Assembly (NCBI RefSeq): GCF_023204835.1
Contig: NZ_CP096270.1
Coordinates: 2,620,907 to 2,684,906, forward strand
Source: Salinarchaeum laminariae
GTDB lineage: Archaea; Halobacteriota; Halobacteria; Halobacteriales; Salinarchaeaceae
Length of the DNA stretch: 64,000 nt
Reading direction: 5' to 3'
Part shown: positions 14,995 through 23,228 of the stretch, in pieces
Layout of the letters: each line of letters begins with the position of its first letter
Position numbering within the stretch: position 1 is the stretch's first letter
Position numbers and translations under genes: made by a program
The notes under the pieces: generated by a model
Databases searched by the model: none
The model's input: only the letters and a program-made list of their open reading frames with translations
What the model was told of the DNA's origin: nothing

Positions 14995-15309
14995 TTAGCT
15001 GGAAACGGCTGCCTCGAGAGCTGCACTCGTCAGGGATTTCGCACGGTCGAGATGTTCGTCCGCTGCCTGGTCGCCGGTCGTACCGACCTCCGAAAGGAGC
15101 GACTCGACGTGTCCCAGACGCTCCGAGACGACGGACCGTGAGAGGTCGGCTTCAGCGAGGTCGCGTGCGACCGCTTCGGCCTCGCCAATCCACCGCGCGG
15201 CCGACCGCTCGACCGGGAGCTCCTGCGTGGCAGCGAGCTCGGCATGGATCGCGTCGAGCAGTTCGTCGAGGTCGGACGGGTCGGGCTCCGAAGAAGACGC
15301 GCCAGTCAC
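14995..15309 (-). CDS. Conserved haloarchaeal helical protein
   Basis: This 104-residue acidic, almost entirely alpha-helical protein has ELLDAIHAELAATQELPVE, ARWIGEAEAVARDLAEAD and LGHVESLLSEV segments. The GTG start 10 nt after the upstream gene's stop is preferred; an ATG at 15348 would overlap that gene. It is probably co-transcribed with the Zn-ribbon gene upstream. No function is known to me. Confidence 0.6.
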   Translation of the reverse strand: MTGASSSEPDPSDLDELLDAIHAELAATQELPVERSAARWIGEAEAVARDLAEADLSRSVVSERLGHVESLLSEVGTTGDQAADEHLDRAKSLTSAALEAAVSS

Positions 15310-15319
15310 GTGACTCGTC

Positions 15320-15547
15320 TCACTCCCTGTCCGTCTCGGCCCAGTCACAGTCCTGGCACTTGTAGCCGGTCACGAACTCCGTGACTGTCGGCATGTAGCC
15401 GACGGCGAGGACGGCGCCGTCACACTCTGGACACTCCCGGTCGGCGTCCTCGATAGCTTCGGCGTCGATCACACCATCGCCTTCGACGATCTCCGCCAGC
15501 GATGCAGGGGTCACCATGCGGCCCTGGACGACCCGGTTTTCGCTCAT
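15320..15547 (-). CDS. DUF5795-like small zinc-ribbon protein
   Basis: This 75-residue protein opens MSENRVVQGRMVTPASLAE, with CPECDG and CQDCDW forming a zinc ribbon around GYMPTVTEFVTGYK. The sequence agrees closely with the haloarchaeal family I know as DUF5795. Function is not established. It is the first gene of a short leftward unit. Confidence 0.8.
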   Translation of the reverse strand: MSENRVVQGRMVTPASLAEIVEGDGVIDAEAIEDADRECPECDGAVLAVGYMPTVTEFVTGYKCQDCDWAETDRE

Positions 15548-15657
15548 ATGACTCCGTCGTTGCTCCCGCTTCGTAAGGGTTGCTAGGATCGCTCGAAGCA
15601 GGGTTCGATCGAAACCAAACCACAGAGCGCGAAGCGGACGACCGTCGGTTCAATCGG

Positions 15658-16629
15658 CTACAACCAGGGTGGGCGATCGTCGTTCGAATCGTCGTCCGGC
15701 GCGTCCGGCGGTTGCCCAGTGTTCTCGCCGCCGTCAGCAGCAGTGGACGACGGGGTGGAGGAGGCTGCCGCCCCAGTGGTCGATCCGGTGCTCGCCGCGG
15801 ACGAGGCCTCCGACTCATTGGCACCCGTGTGGACGGATTCCGGAGCGCCGGGACGGCCGGATGCGTCGTCACTCCAGCCGCCGATCTCCCGGTCGGGGTC
15901 GAAGGCGAACAGCGCGGAGAGGCCAAGAACGACCAGCGGCGCGAGATCGGTGAGGAGGCCGACCTCCTGGGCGCCCGGGAGAAGCCCGACGCCGAGCAGG
16001 CCCAGCGCCACAGCGCTACCGAACCTGAATCGATCGAGATCGACGACGCTCCGGAGGGTCGGGCTCGTGATCGCGAGCAGGAATGCGAATCCAACGCCGA
16101 CCAGCGCAGCGGCGACGCCGCGTACGATCAGCTCTGGTTCGGCGGTCGCAGCCAGCGTCGCGTTCGAAGGTTCGATGCTCGCCAACAGGCCCAGGACGAT
16201 CACGACTGCCGGACGGGGAACGTAGGCAGCGATCCGTGCACTGGCGGTCGATGCCGCGACGGCCAGGACGACCAGCGCGGCGAAGCGGTGGAAGACGACC
16301 ATGTTGAGAGCGCCCGCGATCGCAGGAGCGAATGCTGCCTCGAGGGCAGCAAGCGCAACGAGGGGCACCGCAACCAATGCGACGATTCGTGCGCCCTCGC
16401 GTCCGCTCCCGTCGAAGTCAGCGAGGATCACAGCGACCATCGCACTGCCACCGAAGATCAGGAGCCCGACCTGGACGATTCCTGCCGGGGAGTCGAGCGC
16501 CCCAGCGACGATCAGGGCGGGGAAGATACCGTCCACGAGCGGGAGGCACATGACGGTCGCGAGCAGTGCGGCTCGTTGCCCTACGAGTGACTCGATCCGG
16601 AGCGCAATCGGGTGCCGAGAGACGCTCAT
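15658..16629 (-). CDS. DUF5794-like polytopic membrane protein
   Basis: This 323-residue protein begins MSVSRHPIALRIESLVGQ and has about eight transmembrane helices, with the motif LPLVDGIFPALIVAGAL in the first and FGGSAMVAVILADFDG in the second. The last 80 residues are a low-complexity Ser/Thr/Ala/Asp tail. It matches the haloarchaeal membrane family I know as DUF5794. Role unknown; no catalytic motif seen. Confidence 0.75.
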   Translation of the reverse strand: MSVSRHPIALRIESLVGQRAALLATVMCLPLVDGIFPALIVAGALDSPAGIVQVGLLIFGGSAMVAVILADFDGSGREGARIVALVAVPLVALAALEAAFAPAIAGALNMVVFHRFAALVVLAVAASTASARIAAYVPRPAVVIVLGLLASIEPSNATLAATAEPELIVRGVAAALVGVGFAFLLAITSPTLRSVVDLDRFRFGSAVALGLLGVGLLPGAQEVGLLTDLAPLVVLGLSALFAFDPDREIGGWSDDASGRPGAPESVHTGANESEASSAASTGSTTGAAASSTPSSTAADGGENTGQPPDAPDDDSNDDRPPWL

Positions 16630-16632
16630 CGA

Positions 16633-16728
16633 CTACCTGGACGCGCCCTCACCCAGGGCCATCGGGTCGTCGTGCCCGCGTGGGCAAACTGGACGGTCTC
16701 CGATGACTGCAAAGAATTTTGTCGCCAT
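16633..16728 (-). CDS. Possible 31-residue CPxGH microprotein
   Basis: The frame MATKFFAVIGDRPVCPRGHD continues for eleven more residues and ends three bases before the ATG of the DUF5794-like gene. A GATATATGG TATA-like element on the same strand lies near 16812-16820. The position directly upstream of and nearly abutting a coding start suggests a leader peptide or small protein. It could equally be chance, and no homologue is known to me. Confidence 0.3.
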   Translation of the reverse strand: MATKFFAVIGDRPVCPRGHDDPMALGEGASR

Positions 16729-17011
16729 AGTCTGCCACTCGAACGGGGCGGCCGAACGGAGGCTACCCTGCGGCTCCACAGCGATGCCGGCTCGGAGTGG
16801 ACTGGCGACGTCCATATATCATAATCGTTCAGGTGCAACAATAAGGGTTGCGTGAGGCACGGCCACACGTTTCACGAGAACGCCCGGACGGACGTACAGA
16901 ACCAGTGACGAGTCTGCCCGGAAACCAAACAGTTGGAGAGGTAGATCTCGAACGTAGATCACCGGTACGGACGGTCCGGGACCTCGGGAGAATCGTACGA
17001 TGCGGTAGTAA
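16729..17011. other. Intergenic region, mostly without features
   Basis: It separates the leftward DUF5794-like gene from a rightward small gene. An AT-rich patch (about 16812-16830, containing CATATATCATAATCG) may hold the leftward promoter. Nothing else is recognised. Confidence 0.4.
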
Positions 17012-17017
17012 TTTATG
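17012..17017 (+). promoter_or_regulatory. TATA box for the 34-residue membrane protein
   Basis: TTTATG in the context GTAATTTATGC is centred about 26 bp before the ATG at 17040, the spacing of a leaderless haloarchaeal transcript. Confidence 0.6.
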
Positions 17018-17039
17018 CTGCGCCTCCGTACGCGAATCT

Positions 17040-17144
17040 ATGTCCAAGGCCCTCAAAGTGCTCGCGCTGATCGCTGTCGTCCTAATCGCCTACAAGCTCT
17101 TCGCGTCCGACTCCGCTGTTGAAGTCGAGTACGAAGCGGAGTAG
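17040..17144 (+). CDS. 34-residue single-TM protein
   Basis: MSKALKVLALIAVVLIAYKL forms a membrane helix and is followed by an acidic tail (SAVEVEYEAE). The well-placed TATA box and leaderless start support expression. Too short for family assignment. Confidence 0.6.
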   Translation: MSKALKVLALIAVVLIAYKLFASDSAVEVEYEAE

Positions 17145-17294
17145 TCGCTCGCCGGACCCGATAGTTCTCCAGCAGTAATAGATCACCAGTGAGTCACTAC
17201 TGGCGATCTGGTTGATTCTGCCCTGACCAGCGGTCCCACGACGAATCACGTCGCGAGCGGCGGCCTTAACAGTCCCCTGCCACGTACGACGTGT

Positions 17295-18131
17295 ATGTAC
17301 GGCGTCGTCACGCGCAACGAGCCCGAGACCACCTGGGAGGAGTTCGACCGCGCGTTCTACGAGGTCAAAGACGTCACTGGCCGTGGCGCCGAACCGATCG
17401 AGTCTGCGACCAACATGGTATCTTGCTTCGGCGACACTGCAGCTGTCGAGGCCGATCCGTCACTCGCCGCCGTGGACGCAGACGGAACACTGGCCACGCG
17501 TGAGCAGCCCTACTTCGACTGGTCCTACGTCTGTCCTTCGCGCGAAGAGTACCGATCTGGGGTCCTCGCGACCATCGAGGACTGTGCGGCCGTCGCACCC
17601 GACGTTCGTCTCGACGACGTCGGGTTCCCTCGCGCGGGCTACTGTCGCTGTGACACGTGCCGGGAGCAGTTCACAGAGAGCGACCACGAGAATTGGCAGG
17701 AGTGGCGCGCGGCCCTGATCACGGAGTTCGTCGCCGAAGCAGCGTCCCGGATTCCCGGTCGAACCAGCCTCACACTCTACCCCGACCCCTATCCCGGCCA
17801 CATCTTCGAACGGTCCGGACTGGACATCGAGGCGATTACGCCCCACGTCGACGAGTTCGTGGTTCCGCTCTACGACACGGCCTATGGGACCACCTACTGG
17901 CTCGAAGCGCTGGCGAGTGGGTTCGCCGACAGAATCGAGGCCGATTTCGCAATCGAACTGTACGCGGTGGACGTTGATCTCGATGCGCTAATCCATGCGG
18001 CAGAGGTCGCCGAAGCAACTGCGGACGCCATCTACTTCGGGTACGATGCATCGAACGCACGCGCTGCACTGCGACGAATGAACGCGGACGCCCAGGACGG
18101 CGTGACCCACGGCGACGGAACCGGCTCGTAA
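17295..18131 (+). CDS. Conserved haloarchaeal protein, TIM-barrel-like
   Basis: This 278-residue soluble protein starts MYGVVTRNEPETTWEEF. VGFPRAGYCRCDTCREQF forms a cysteine cluster near residue 115, and alternating strands/helices (TSLTLYPDPYPG, VDEFVVPLYDTAYGTTYW, DFAIELYAVDVDL) look like a TIM barrel, similar to glycoside-hydrolase-type or sugar-utilisation hypothetical proteins. A CTTAAC box about 30 bp upstream is a plausible promoter. Substrate unknown. Confidence 0.6.
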   Translation: MYGVVTRNEPETTWEEFDRAFYEVKDVTGRGAEPIESATNMVSCFGDTAAVEADPSLAAVDADGTLATREQPYFDWSYVCPSREEYRSGVLATIEDCAAVAPDVRLDDVGFPRAGYCRCDTCREQFTESDHENWQEWRAALITEFVAEAASRIPGRTSLTLYPDPYPGHIFERSGLDIEAITPHVDEFVVPLYDTAYGTTYWLEALASGFADRIEADFAIELYAVDVDLDALIHAAEVAEATADAIYFGYDASNARAALRRMNADAQDGVTHGDGTGS

Positions 18132-18445
18132 TCTCTCGCTCCCTCAGCGTCTTTTCGTTCGGATCCCCAGTCCGCATTTCGAGGCTCGACAAGATCGACC
18201 TTTCATCGAATAGACAATCTGTCAGACGCCTGTACGACGGGGGTCGAAACGAACCCAGAAATAAGGGCAAACGACGGCAAAAATCCTGACCAGTATCGGC
18301 AGAAGTGGCCCGCATATATCGCATAATTACAAACTCTTCCAGCATATTCCACCCTTGTGGCAATAGTTCCGGCCGCATAGAATAAAACAAAAATAAATCG
18401 CCGGATGTCGAAAATGGTATATGCGAACCGTCGGTACTCCGGTAC
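18132..18445. promoter_or_regulatory. AT-rich upstream region of the Lrp-TRASH regulator
   Basis: About 310 bp without a gene. It becomes unusually AT-rich from 18300 to 18425. GTATATG at 18417-18423 is centred 26 bp before the regulator ATG and is the likely TATA box. The long AT-rich stretch may hold autoregulatory sites. It also carries the 3' flank of the preceding gene. Confidence 0.5.
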
Positions 18446-19036
18446 ATGCCCCAGCTCGACGATACGGATCTCGAGATCCTCCGGCTCCTGGTCGCCAACG
18501 CCCGCAGGCCATACAGCGAAATCGCCGACAAAGTCGGGGTCTCGCCCCCGACAGTCTCCGACCGGATCGACCGACTGCAGGAACTCGGCGTCATCCGCCG
18601 GTTCACCCTCGACGTCGATCGGTCGACGCTCGACGCCGGCATCCAGGTCCTTATCGACGTATCTACCGCCCCAGGAACAACCGAAGACGTTGCAGAGAGC
18701 CTCGCTTCCCAGAACGTCGTCGAGCACGTCTACGCGACCGCAGACGGCTCGGTCGTCGCCCACGCCACAGTCCCCGAGGACGCCGTCCACGAAGTGCTCG
18801 AAGAGAGCGTCGCCACGGAGAACGTCGAATCCTTCGACGTTCGGTTGCTCACTGACGAGCAGTGGACCCCCGAAGTCTCAGGGACGGCGTTCGCTCTCGA
18901 GTGTGCCGTCTGTGGCGACGAAGTGACGAGTCAGGGCGAAACCGCGCGGATCGACGGTGAGTTCGTCGCCTTCTGTTCGTCCAGCTGCCGCGAAGCGGCT
19001 GCCGAAGAGGGACAACTCGCAGCCGACTCGATCTAA
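18446..19036 (+). CDS. Lrp/AsnC regulator with C-terminal TRASH metal-sensing domain
   Basis: This 196-residue protein begins with an AsnC-type winged helix (LDDTDLEILRLLVANARRPY, then SPPTVSDRIDRLQELGVIRR), then a RAM-like sensing domain. Residues about 154-185 form a TRASH motif: CAVCGDEV, then FCSSSCREA. Lrp-TRASH proteins in Halobacterium respond to copper and control metal efflux. This one likely senses a heavy metal through the cysteines and regulates nearby or distant transport genes; a cation efflux gene lies 3 kb downstream. It has a leaderless transcript. Confidence 0.85.
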   Translation: MPQLDDTDLEILRLLVANARRPYSEIADKVGVSPPTVSDRIDRLQELGVIRRFTLDVDRSTLDAGIQVLIDVSTAPGTTEDVAESLASQNVVEHVYATADGSVVAHATVPEDAVHEVLEESVATENVESFDVRLLTDEQWTPEVSGTAFALECAVCGDEVTSQGETARIDGEFVAFCSSSCREAAAEEGQLAADSI

Positions 19037-19252
19037 CCTCGAACGCACAGCGCCATTTTCCGTCCATTCCAGTCGACGAGCCGCTGCTGGGTGCGGGTGA
19101 AATCCACGACGCGACACTTCGGAGTGTAAGTGGTCCTGAGGAGGCCCGGGTGCGTGCAGTCTGTCGGTCTGCAGTGGAAATCCGCAGCCGACGCTGAACC
19201 GAATTGCAGTTGGTCAGTCCAACAGAAGAAGGGCCGGCGAGGTCACCCGGAA

Positions 19253-20311
19253 TCAGTACGCAGCAGGCTCCTTGTCGAGACCCGCCTCGCGGATGTCCTC
19301 GCCGTCGACGGACGTCCTGAGCGAGTCCATGCCGTCGTCGGAGTCGATGTCGAAATTGTCGGCGTAGAGCTCTTGCACGCGCTCGTACTCGGCGTCGGAG
19401 AGTGGCGGCACCCCCGAGGCAGCGGCCCACGCCGTCACGTCGGCCTCCGAACGGAACGTCGGCGTCACGCTGGCGACGGCGTCGTGATAGAGGAGCCACT
19501 GGATGGCCGCCTGAGCGAGGGTCCGCTCGCCGTCACGTTCGAGGAACCGGATCTGTTCGACTTTCTCCCAGCCGGCCTCGTACCACTCCTCTGGCCGGTG
19601 TGACCGGTGGTCGCCCTCACCGAGTTCGGTGTCGGGCGTCACCTGTTCGTTGAGCAGCCCGGATGAATGGGGCACTCGCGGAAGCAGACTCGTCGATGCG
19701 TCGTGTGCGTCGATTTTGTCGAGGAAATGTTGGCCCGGCTCCTGTTCGAAGAGGTTGAACACGGTCTGGAGCGCGTCGACGTCCGCTTCAGCGGCGGCCT
19801 CGCCCTCTGCGAGCCAGCCGATCGAGGGACCAAGTGCCCAGCCGACGGAATCGACGCGGCCGGACTCCTCGAGACGGTCGAGTGTCTCCAGCACGTCAGC
19901 GTCGATCTCGTCGACGTTCGCGTTGTGGACCATCAGCAGGTCGACGTAGTCGAAGTCGAGCCGCTCGAGCGATCGATCGAGTGCCGTCTCGATCCAGTCG
20001 GGCTCCATCCGCTTGGGCAGCTCGCCGTGTCCCGCCTGCGGATTGTTGTAGAAGTCGTAGCCGACTTTCGTAGAGACGACGACGTCGTCCCGGTGGTCGG
20101 CGAGCGCTTCCCCGACGATCTCCTCGCTGTCGCCGTGACCGTAGACGTCGCCGGTGTCGAAGAAGTTGATGCCGGCATCGAGTGCGGTGTCGATCATGTC
20201 GAGATCGTCTTGGTGCGTTCGGTTGCCCCACCAGTCCGTTCCCACTACCCAGGCGCCGAAAGCGACCTCGCTGACCTCGAGGCCTGTCTCGCCGAGTTCC
20301 CGATATCGCAT
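19253..20311 (-). CDS. Aldo/keto reductase
   Basis: This 352-residue NADPH-dependent oxidoreductase has a TIM barrel. The catalytic tetrad is seen as FDTGDVYG (Asp, Tyr), STKVGY (Lys) and LLMVHN (His). It starts MRYRELGETGLEVSEVAFG, typical of the YajO/Tas-like branch. Physiological substrate unknown. It is a lone gene, transcribed away from the acyltransferase downstream of the shared intergenic region at 20312-20506. Confidence 0.9.
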   Translation of the reverse strand: MRYRELGETGLEVSEVAFGAWVVGTDWWGNRTHQDDLDMIDTALDAGINFFDTGDVYGHGDSEEIVGEALADHRDDVVVSTKVGYDFYNNPQAGHGELPKRMEPDWIETALDRSLERLDFDYVDLLMVHNANVDEIDADVLETLDRLEESGRVDSVGWALGPSIGWLAEGEAAAEADVDALQTVFNLFEQEPGQHFLDKIDAHDASTSLLPRVPHSSGLLNEQVTPDTELGEGDHRSHRPEEWYEAGWEKVEQIRFLERDGERTLAQAAIQWLLYHDAVASVTPTFRSEADVTAWAAASGVPPLSDAEYERVQELYADNFDIDSDDGMDSLRTSVDGEDIREAGLDKEPAAY

Positions 20312-20506
20312 ACGTGTACCTTCGGGTCCGCGTACTTAGGAGACGCGGAAGGCGTGGATCGGTCACCCGTGGAATCGGGGGCCACAACGACTGCGATCCA
20401 CGGAGCACGAAATACTCGAAGGCGCCAGCGATTCGGGCATCAGACGCCGACGGAGCCGCGTTCCGCGACGGAAACCCATATCAACAGCCGCGATCAACGA
20501 CCAGCT

Positions 20507-21412
20507 ATGACGAAACGTCACGTCAGCCTCCCCACCGACGCGGAGGCGGGCGTCAGGGCGTTCATCGACGAGGTCGACGAGCGACTCGCGTCCGAGGAAG
20601 ACACGTGTCGCGTCGTCGAAGACGTCCTCGTCGACCTCTTTGGGGACCGCGATGCCTACGACCGCTGGCAGAACGGTGAGAGCGTCTCCGCTGCGGAGCG
20701 CGTGCGACTGCAGAGCTACGATCCCTGTAACACGACGCTGGAAAGCGAATACTACGCCGAAAAAGACGAGGAGCAGTTCCGCGAATCGAAGCACCTCCAG
20801 TGGCTCTGGCGGCAGTTCGACGCGACGCCGCTGGCCGACAATGTCGAGTTCGCACTCCGGTTCCGTCGAATGCTCGCCACACACCTGTTCGAGGACTGTG
20901 GCGAGGGGTGCCGATTCTTCAAGAATATTAGCTTCACCTACGGGCACAATATTGAGGTCGGCGACAACGTCGTGATCCACGACGACGTCCACCTCGACGA
21001 TCGCGGGAAGCTGACGATCGGCGATCGCGTCTCGATTTCCGACGACGCGCACATCTACAGCCACGACCACGACGTCGTGGACCAGACGGAGATCACGAAC
21101 TACCACACGATCATCGAGGACGACGTTCGGCTGACGTACGACACCATGCTCCGTGCGGGCTGCAAGATCGGCGAGAACGCGCTGATCGGTGCGAAGTCCT
21201 CCGTCACGACAGATATTCCCGCCCACCACATCGCAGTGGGGTCGCCCGCAAAAAGCGTCAAGGTCAAACCGGGCTGGGAGCCCGTCGCAGCGCCACTCGA
21301 CGATTCGAGCGATACCGATCGCAACGAACGCGTCATCGAACGAGGGATCCCGGACGACCTCCGGACGTTCGACGAGTTCCAGCGCGATCTGATACCTCCG
21401 GGAGATTCCTGA
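20507..21412 (+). CDS. Left-handed beta-helix acyltransferase
   Basis: This 301-residue protein starts at the ATG giving MTKRHVSLPTDAEAG; earlier in-frame codons are antisense to the reductase. Residues about 150-250 contain hexapeptide repeats (IEVGDNVVIHDDVHL, KLTIGDRVSISDDAHIYSHDHD, KIGENALIGAKSSVTTDI, AVGSPAKSVKVKPGW) as in maltose/galactoside O-acetyltransferases. The helical N-terminal 140 residues are peculiar to haloarchaeal members. It would acetylate a sugar or nucleotide sugar. A CATATC box near 20478 fits a leaderless start. Confidence 0.82.
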   Translation: MTKRHVSLPTDAEAGVRAFIDEVDERLASEEDTCRVVEDVLVDLFGDRDAYDRWQNGESVSAAERVRLQSYDPCNTTLESEYYAEKDEEQFRESKHLQWLWRQFDATPLADNVEFALRFRRMLATHLFEDCGEGCRFFKNISFTYGHNIEVGDNVVIHDDVHLDDRGKLTIGDRVSISDDAHIYSHDHDVVDQTEITNYHTIIEDDVRLTYDTMLRAGCKIGENALIGAKSSVTTDIPAHHIAVGSPAKSVKVKPGWEPVAAPLDDSSDTDRNERVIERGIPDDLRTFDEFQRDLIPPGDS

Positions 21413-21549
21413 TCGCAATCGGCTGCCGTCATAGCGGCCATTCGACGCTTCAGAACCGCGATTACAGCTCGCGACGAAGACGGTAGAACGCGGATCACCT
21501 CATTCGGATCTTCCTGAAGTTTTTTTGATAGCAGATTGAAGGACCGGTC

Positions 21550-22068
21550 GTGCGCCGAAGAACCTTCGTGAGCGGTCTCGTCCCCGCGATAGCAGTTATG
21601 GCAGGCTGCAGCAGCTCCTCCTCCTCCTCCTCCCCATCGGTCAGTGAGCAGCCGATCGCCGAGTACGACTGCCCGCCCGATGGCGTCGACGAATCCGGAC
21701 TGAGTTGTTCACAGACGGACGATTCGGAAGGATCTGCGGTAGTTCTTGAACCGTCCCTAGAATCGACGACCGATCCGGACGCGATCACCCTGACGCTCCG
21801 GAACGAATCCAGCGAGCAGCTGGAGTTCAACCCCGCGAGCTGGCAGCTGTGGGTCGAGCAGAACGGTGACTGGGATCGCATCGAACAGACCACGACTGGT
21901 GATGCGTACGAGGAACTGGCCGTCGGCGATTCCAGAACGTGGAACGCGACCGAAATTCCCGATCTGATTCGGCAGTCCGAGTTCAGCTTCGATCCGGGAA
22001 CCTACCTCGCGGCGATCTCGATCAGGTCGCGAACTCCAGCCTGTTTCTTCCGTATCGTCGACGAATAG
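21550..22068 (+). CDS. Tat-exported lipoprotein
   Basis: This 172-residue protein starts with GTG. RRRTFVSG at residues 2-9 followed by a hydrophobic run and the lipobox MAGC define a haloarchaeal Tat lipoprotein. A serine homopolymer tract (8-10 Ser) follows the modified cysteine. The rest is an Ig-like beta sandwich (ITLTLRNESSEQLEFNPASW). It is probably anchored on the cell surface; function unknown. Confidence 0.7.
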   Translation: MRRRTFVSGLVPAIAVMAGCSSSSSSSSPSVSEQPIAEYDCPPDGVDESGLSCSQTDDSEGSAVVLEPSLESTTDPDAITLTLRNESSEQLEFNPASWQLWVEQNGDWDRIEQTTTGDAYEELAVGDSRTWNATEIPDLIRQSEFSFDPGTYLAAISIRSRTPACFFRIVDE

Positions 22069-22232
22069 CCCCTCAGTGTGTGCAGACAGTGAGCCCAAGG
22101 ACTGCCAGTCGGTGCTGGATCGATTCCCGGCACCGTATCCGTGCTCACCCACCGATGGATTTAGATCGATCGGACGCGCGATCGTCGCAACAACCCGCCA
22201 GAGCTAACTATCGGCTGGTGCCACGTCCGTCA

Positions 22233-23219
22233 ATGGCATCCAGCGTCTCCGTCGTTCTCGCAGCGCTCGTCGCCAACGCTGCCATCGCCTGTCTGAAGTT
22301 CGGCGGCTTTCTGATCACCGGGAGCCCCTCCATGCTCGCGGAAACGTACCACTCGATCTCCGACACTGGCAACCAGGTGTTTCTTCTCGTTGGCATCTTC
22401 TACGGTCGCCGTGAGGCAGACGAACACCATCCATTCGGCTACGGAAAGGCGGAATTCTTCTTCTCCTTCCTCGTCTCCGTCATGCTGTTCGGAATCGCCG
22501 GGTGGGAGAGCGCACGGCACGGCATCGAAGCGATTAGACACGGGGAGACCAGCTTCAGCGAGGAAGCCCAGCAGCTCCCCATCGTCGACGTCGCGGTCCA
22601 GGGCGTCTACGTCAACTACGCAATCCTGCTCGGTGCGATCGTCTTCGAGGCCTATGCGCTCTACAAGGCCCGCGCTGGCATGCAAAAGGAGATGGAAAAG
22701 CACGGCTACGACGGGTACGTCGAGGCGTTCCGGAAGACCAGCCAGACGACGATCCTCACCGCACTCACCGAGGACACGATCGCCCTCTCCGGGCTGGGAA
22801 TCGCCCTGACGGGTATCTTCCTCACTCGGACGACCGGCGACCCGATCTACGACGCAGTCAGCGCGCTGCTCATCGGGATCATGCTGATGGGATTCGCGAT
22901 CGCGCTCGCCTGGGAAAACAAACGACTCCTCATCGGTGAGAGTCTCCGCAAAGACGACGAGGACGAACTCAAGCGGATTATCCGCGAGACCGACGGCGTC
23001 GGCTCGATCGTCGACTTCCGATCGGTCTTCTTCGGCCCCGGTGACGTGGTGGTCACGGCCGACGTCGCCTTCGATCGAGGGCTGGACACCCGCACGATCG
23101 ACGAGCGAATCACGTCGATCGAAGACGCGATCAAGGCGGCCGCACCCGAAGTGACGAAAATCTACGTCGAGCCCGAGCGACCGGTGGATGCAGGCAGTTC
23201 GGACGAGTCCGAGCAGTAA
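22233..23219 (+). CDS. Cation diffusion facilitator (SLC30A9-like)
   Basis: This 328-residue transporter starts at the ATG giving MASSVSVVLAALVANA; the upstream in-frame stretch has no membrane character. Six helices are predicted. Metal site residues are YHSISDTGNQ in helix 2 and TEDTIALSG in helix 5. The second has Glu in place of the usual His (E-x3-D), as in the ZnT9/SLC30A9 branch. The C-terminal cytoplasmic domain is ferredoxin-like. Expected to export Zn2+ or another divalent metal in exchange for protons. The Lrp-TRASH regulator upstream is a possible controller. Confidence 0.85.
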   Translation: MASSVSVVLAALVANAAIACLKFGGFLITGSPSMLAETYHSISDTGNQVFLLVGIFYGRREADEHHPFGYGKAEFFFSFLVSVMLFGIAGWESARHGIEAIRHGETSFSEEAQQLPIVDVAVQGVYVNYAILLGAIVFEAYALYKARAGMQKEMEKHGYDGYVEAFRKTSQTTILTALTEDTIALSGLGIALTGIFLTRTTGDPIYDAVSALLIGIMLMGFAIALAWENKRLLIGESLRKDDEDELKRIIRETDGVGSIVDFRSVFFGPGDVVVTADVAFDRGLDTRTIDERITSIEDAIKAAAPEVTKIYVEPERPVDAGSSDESEQ

Positions 23220-23228
23220 TCGGCCATC

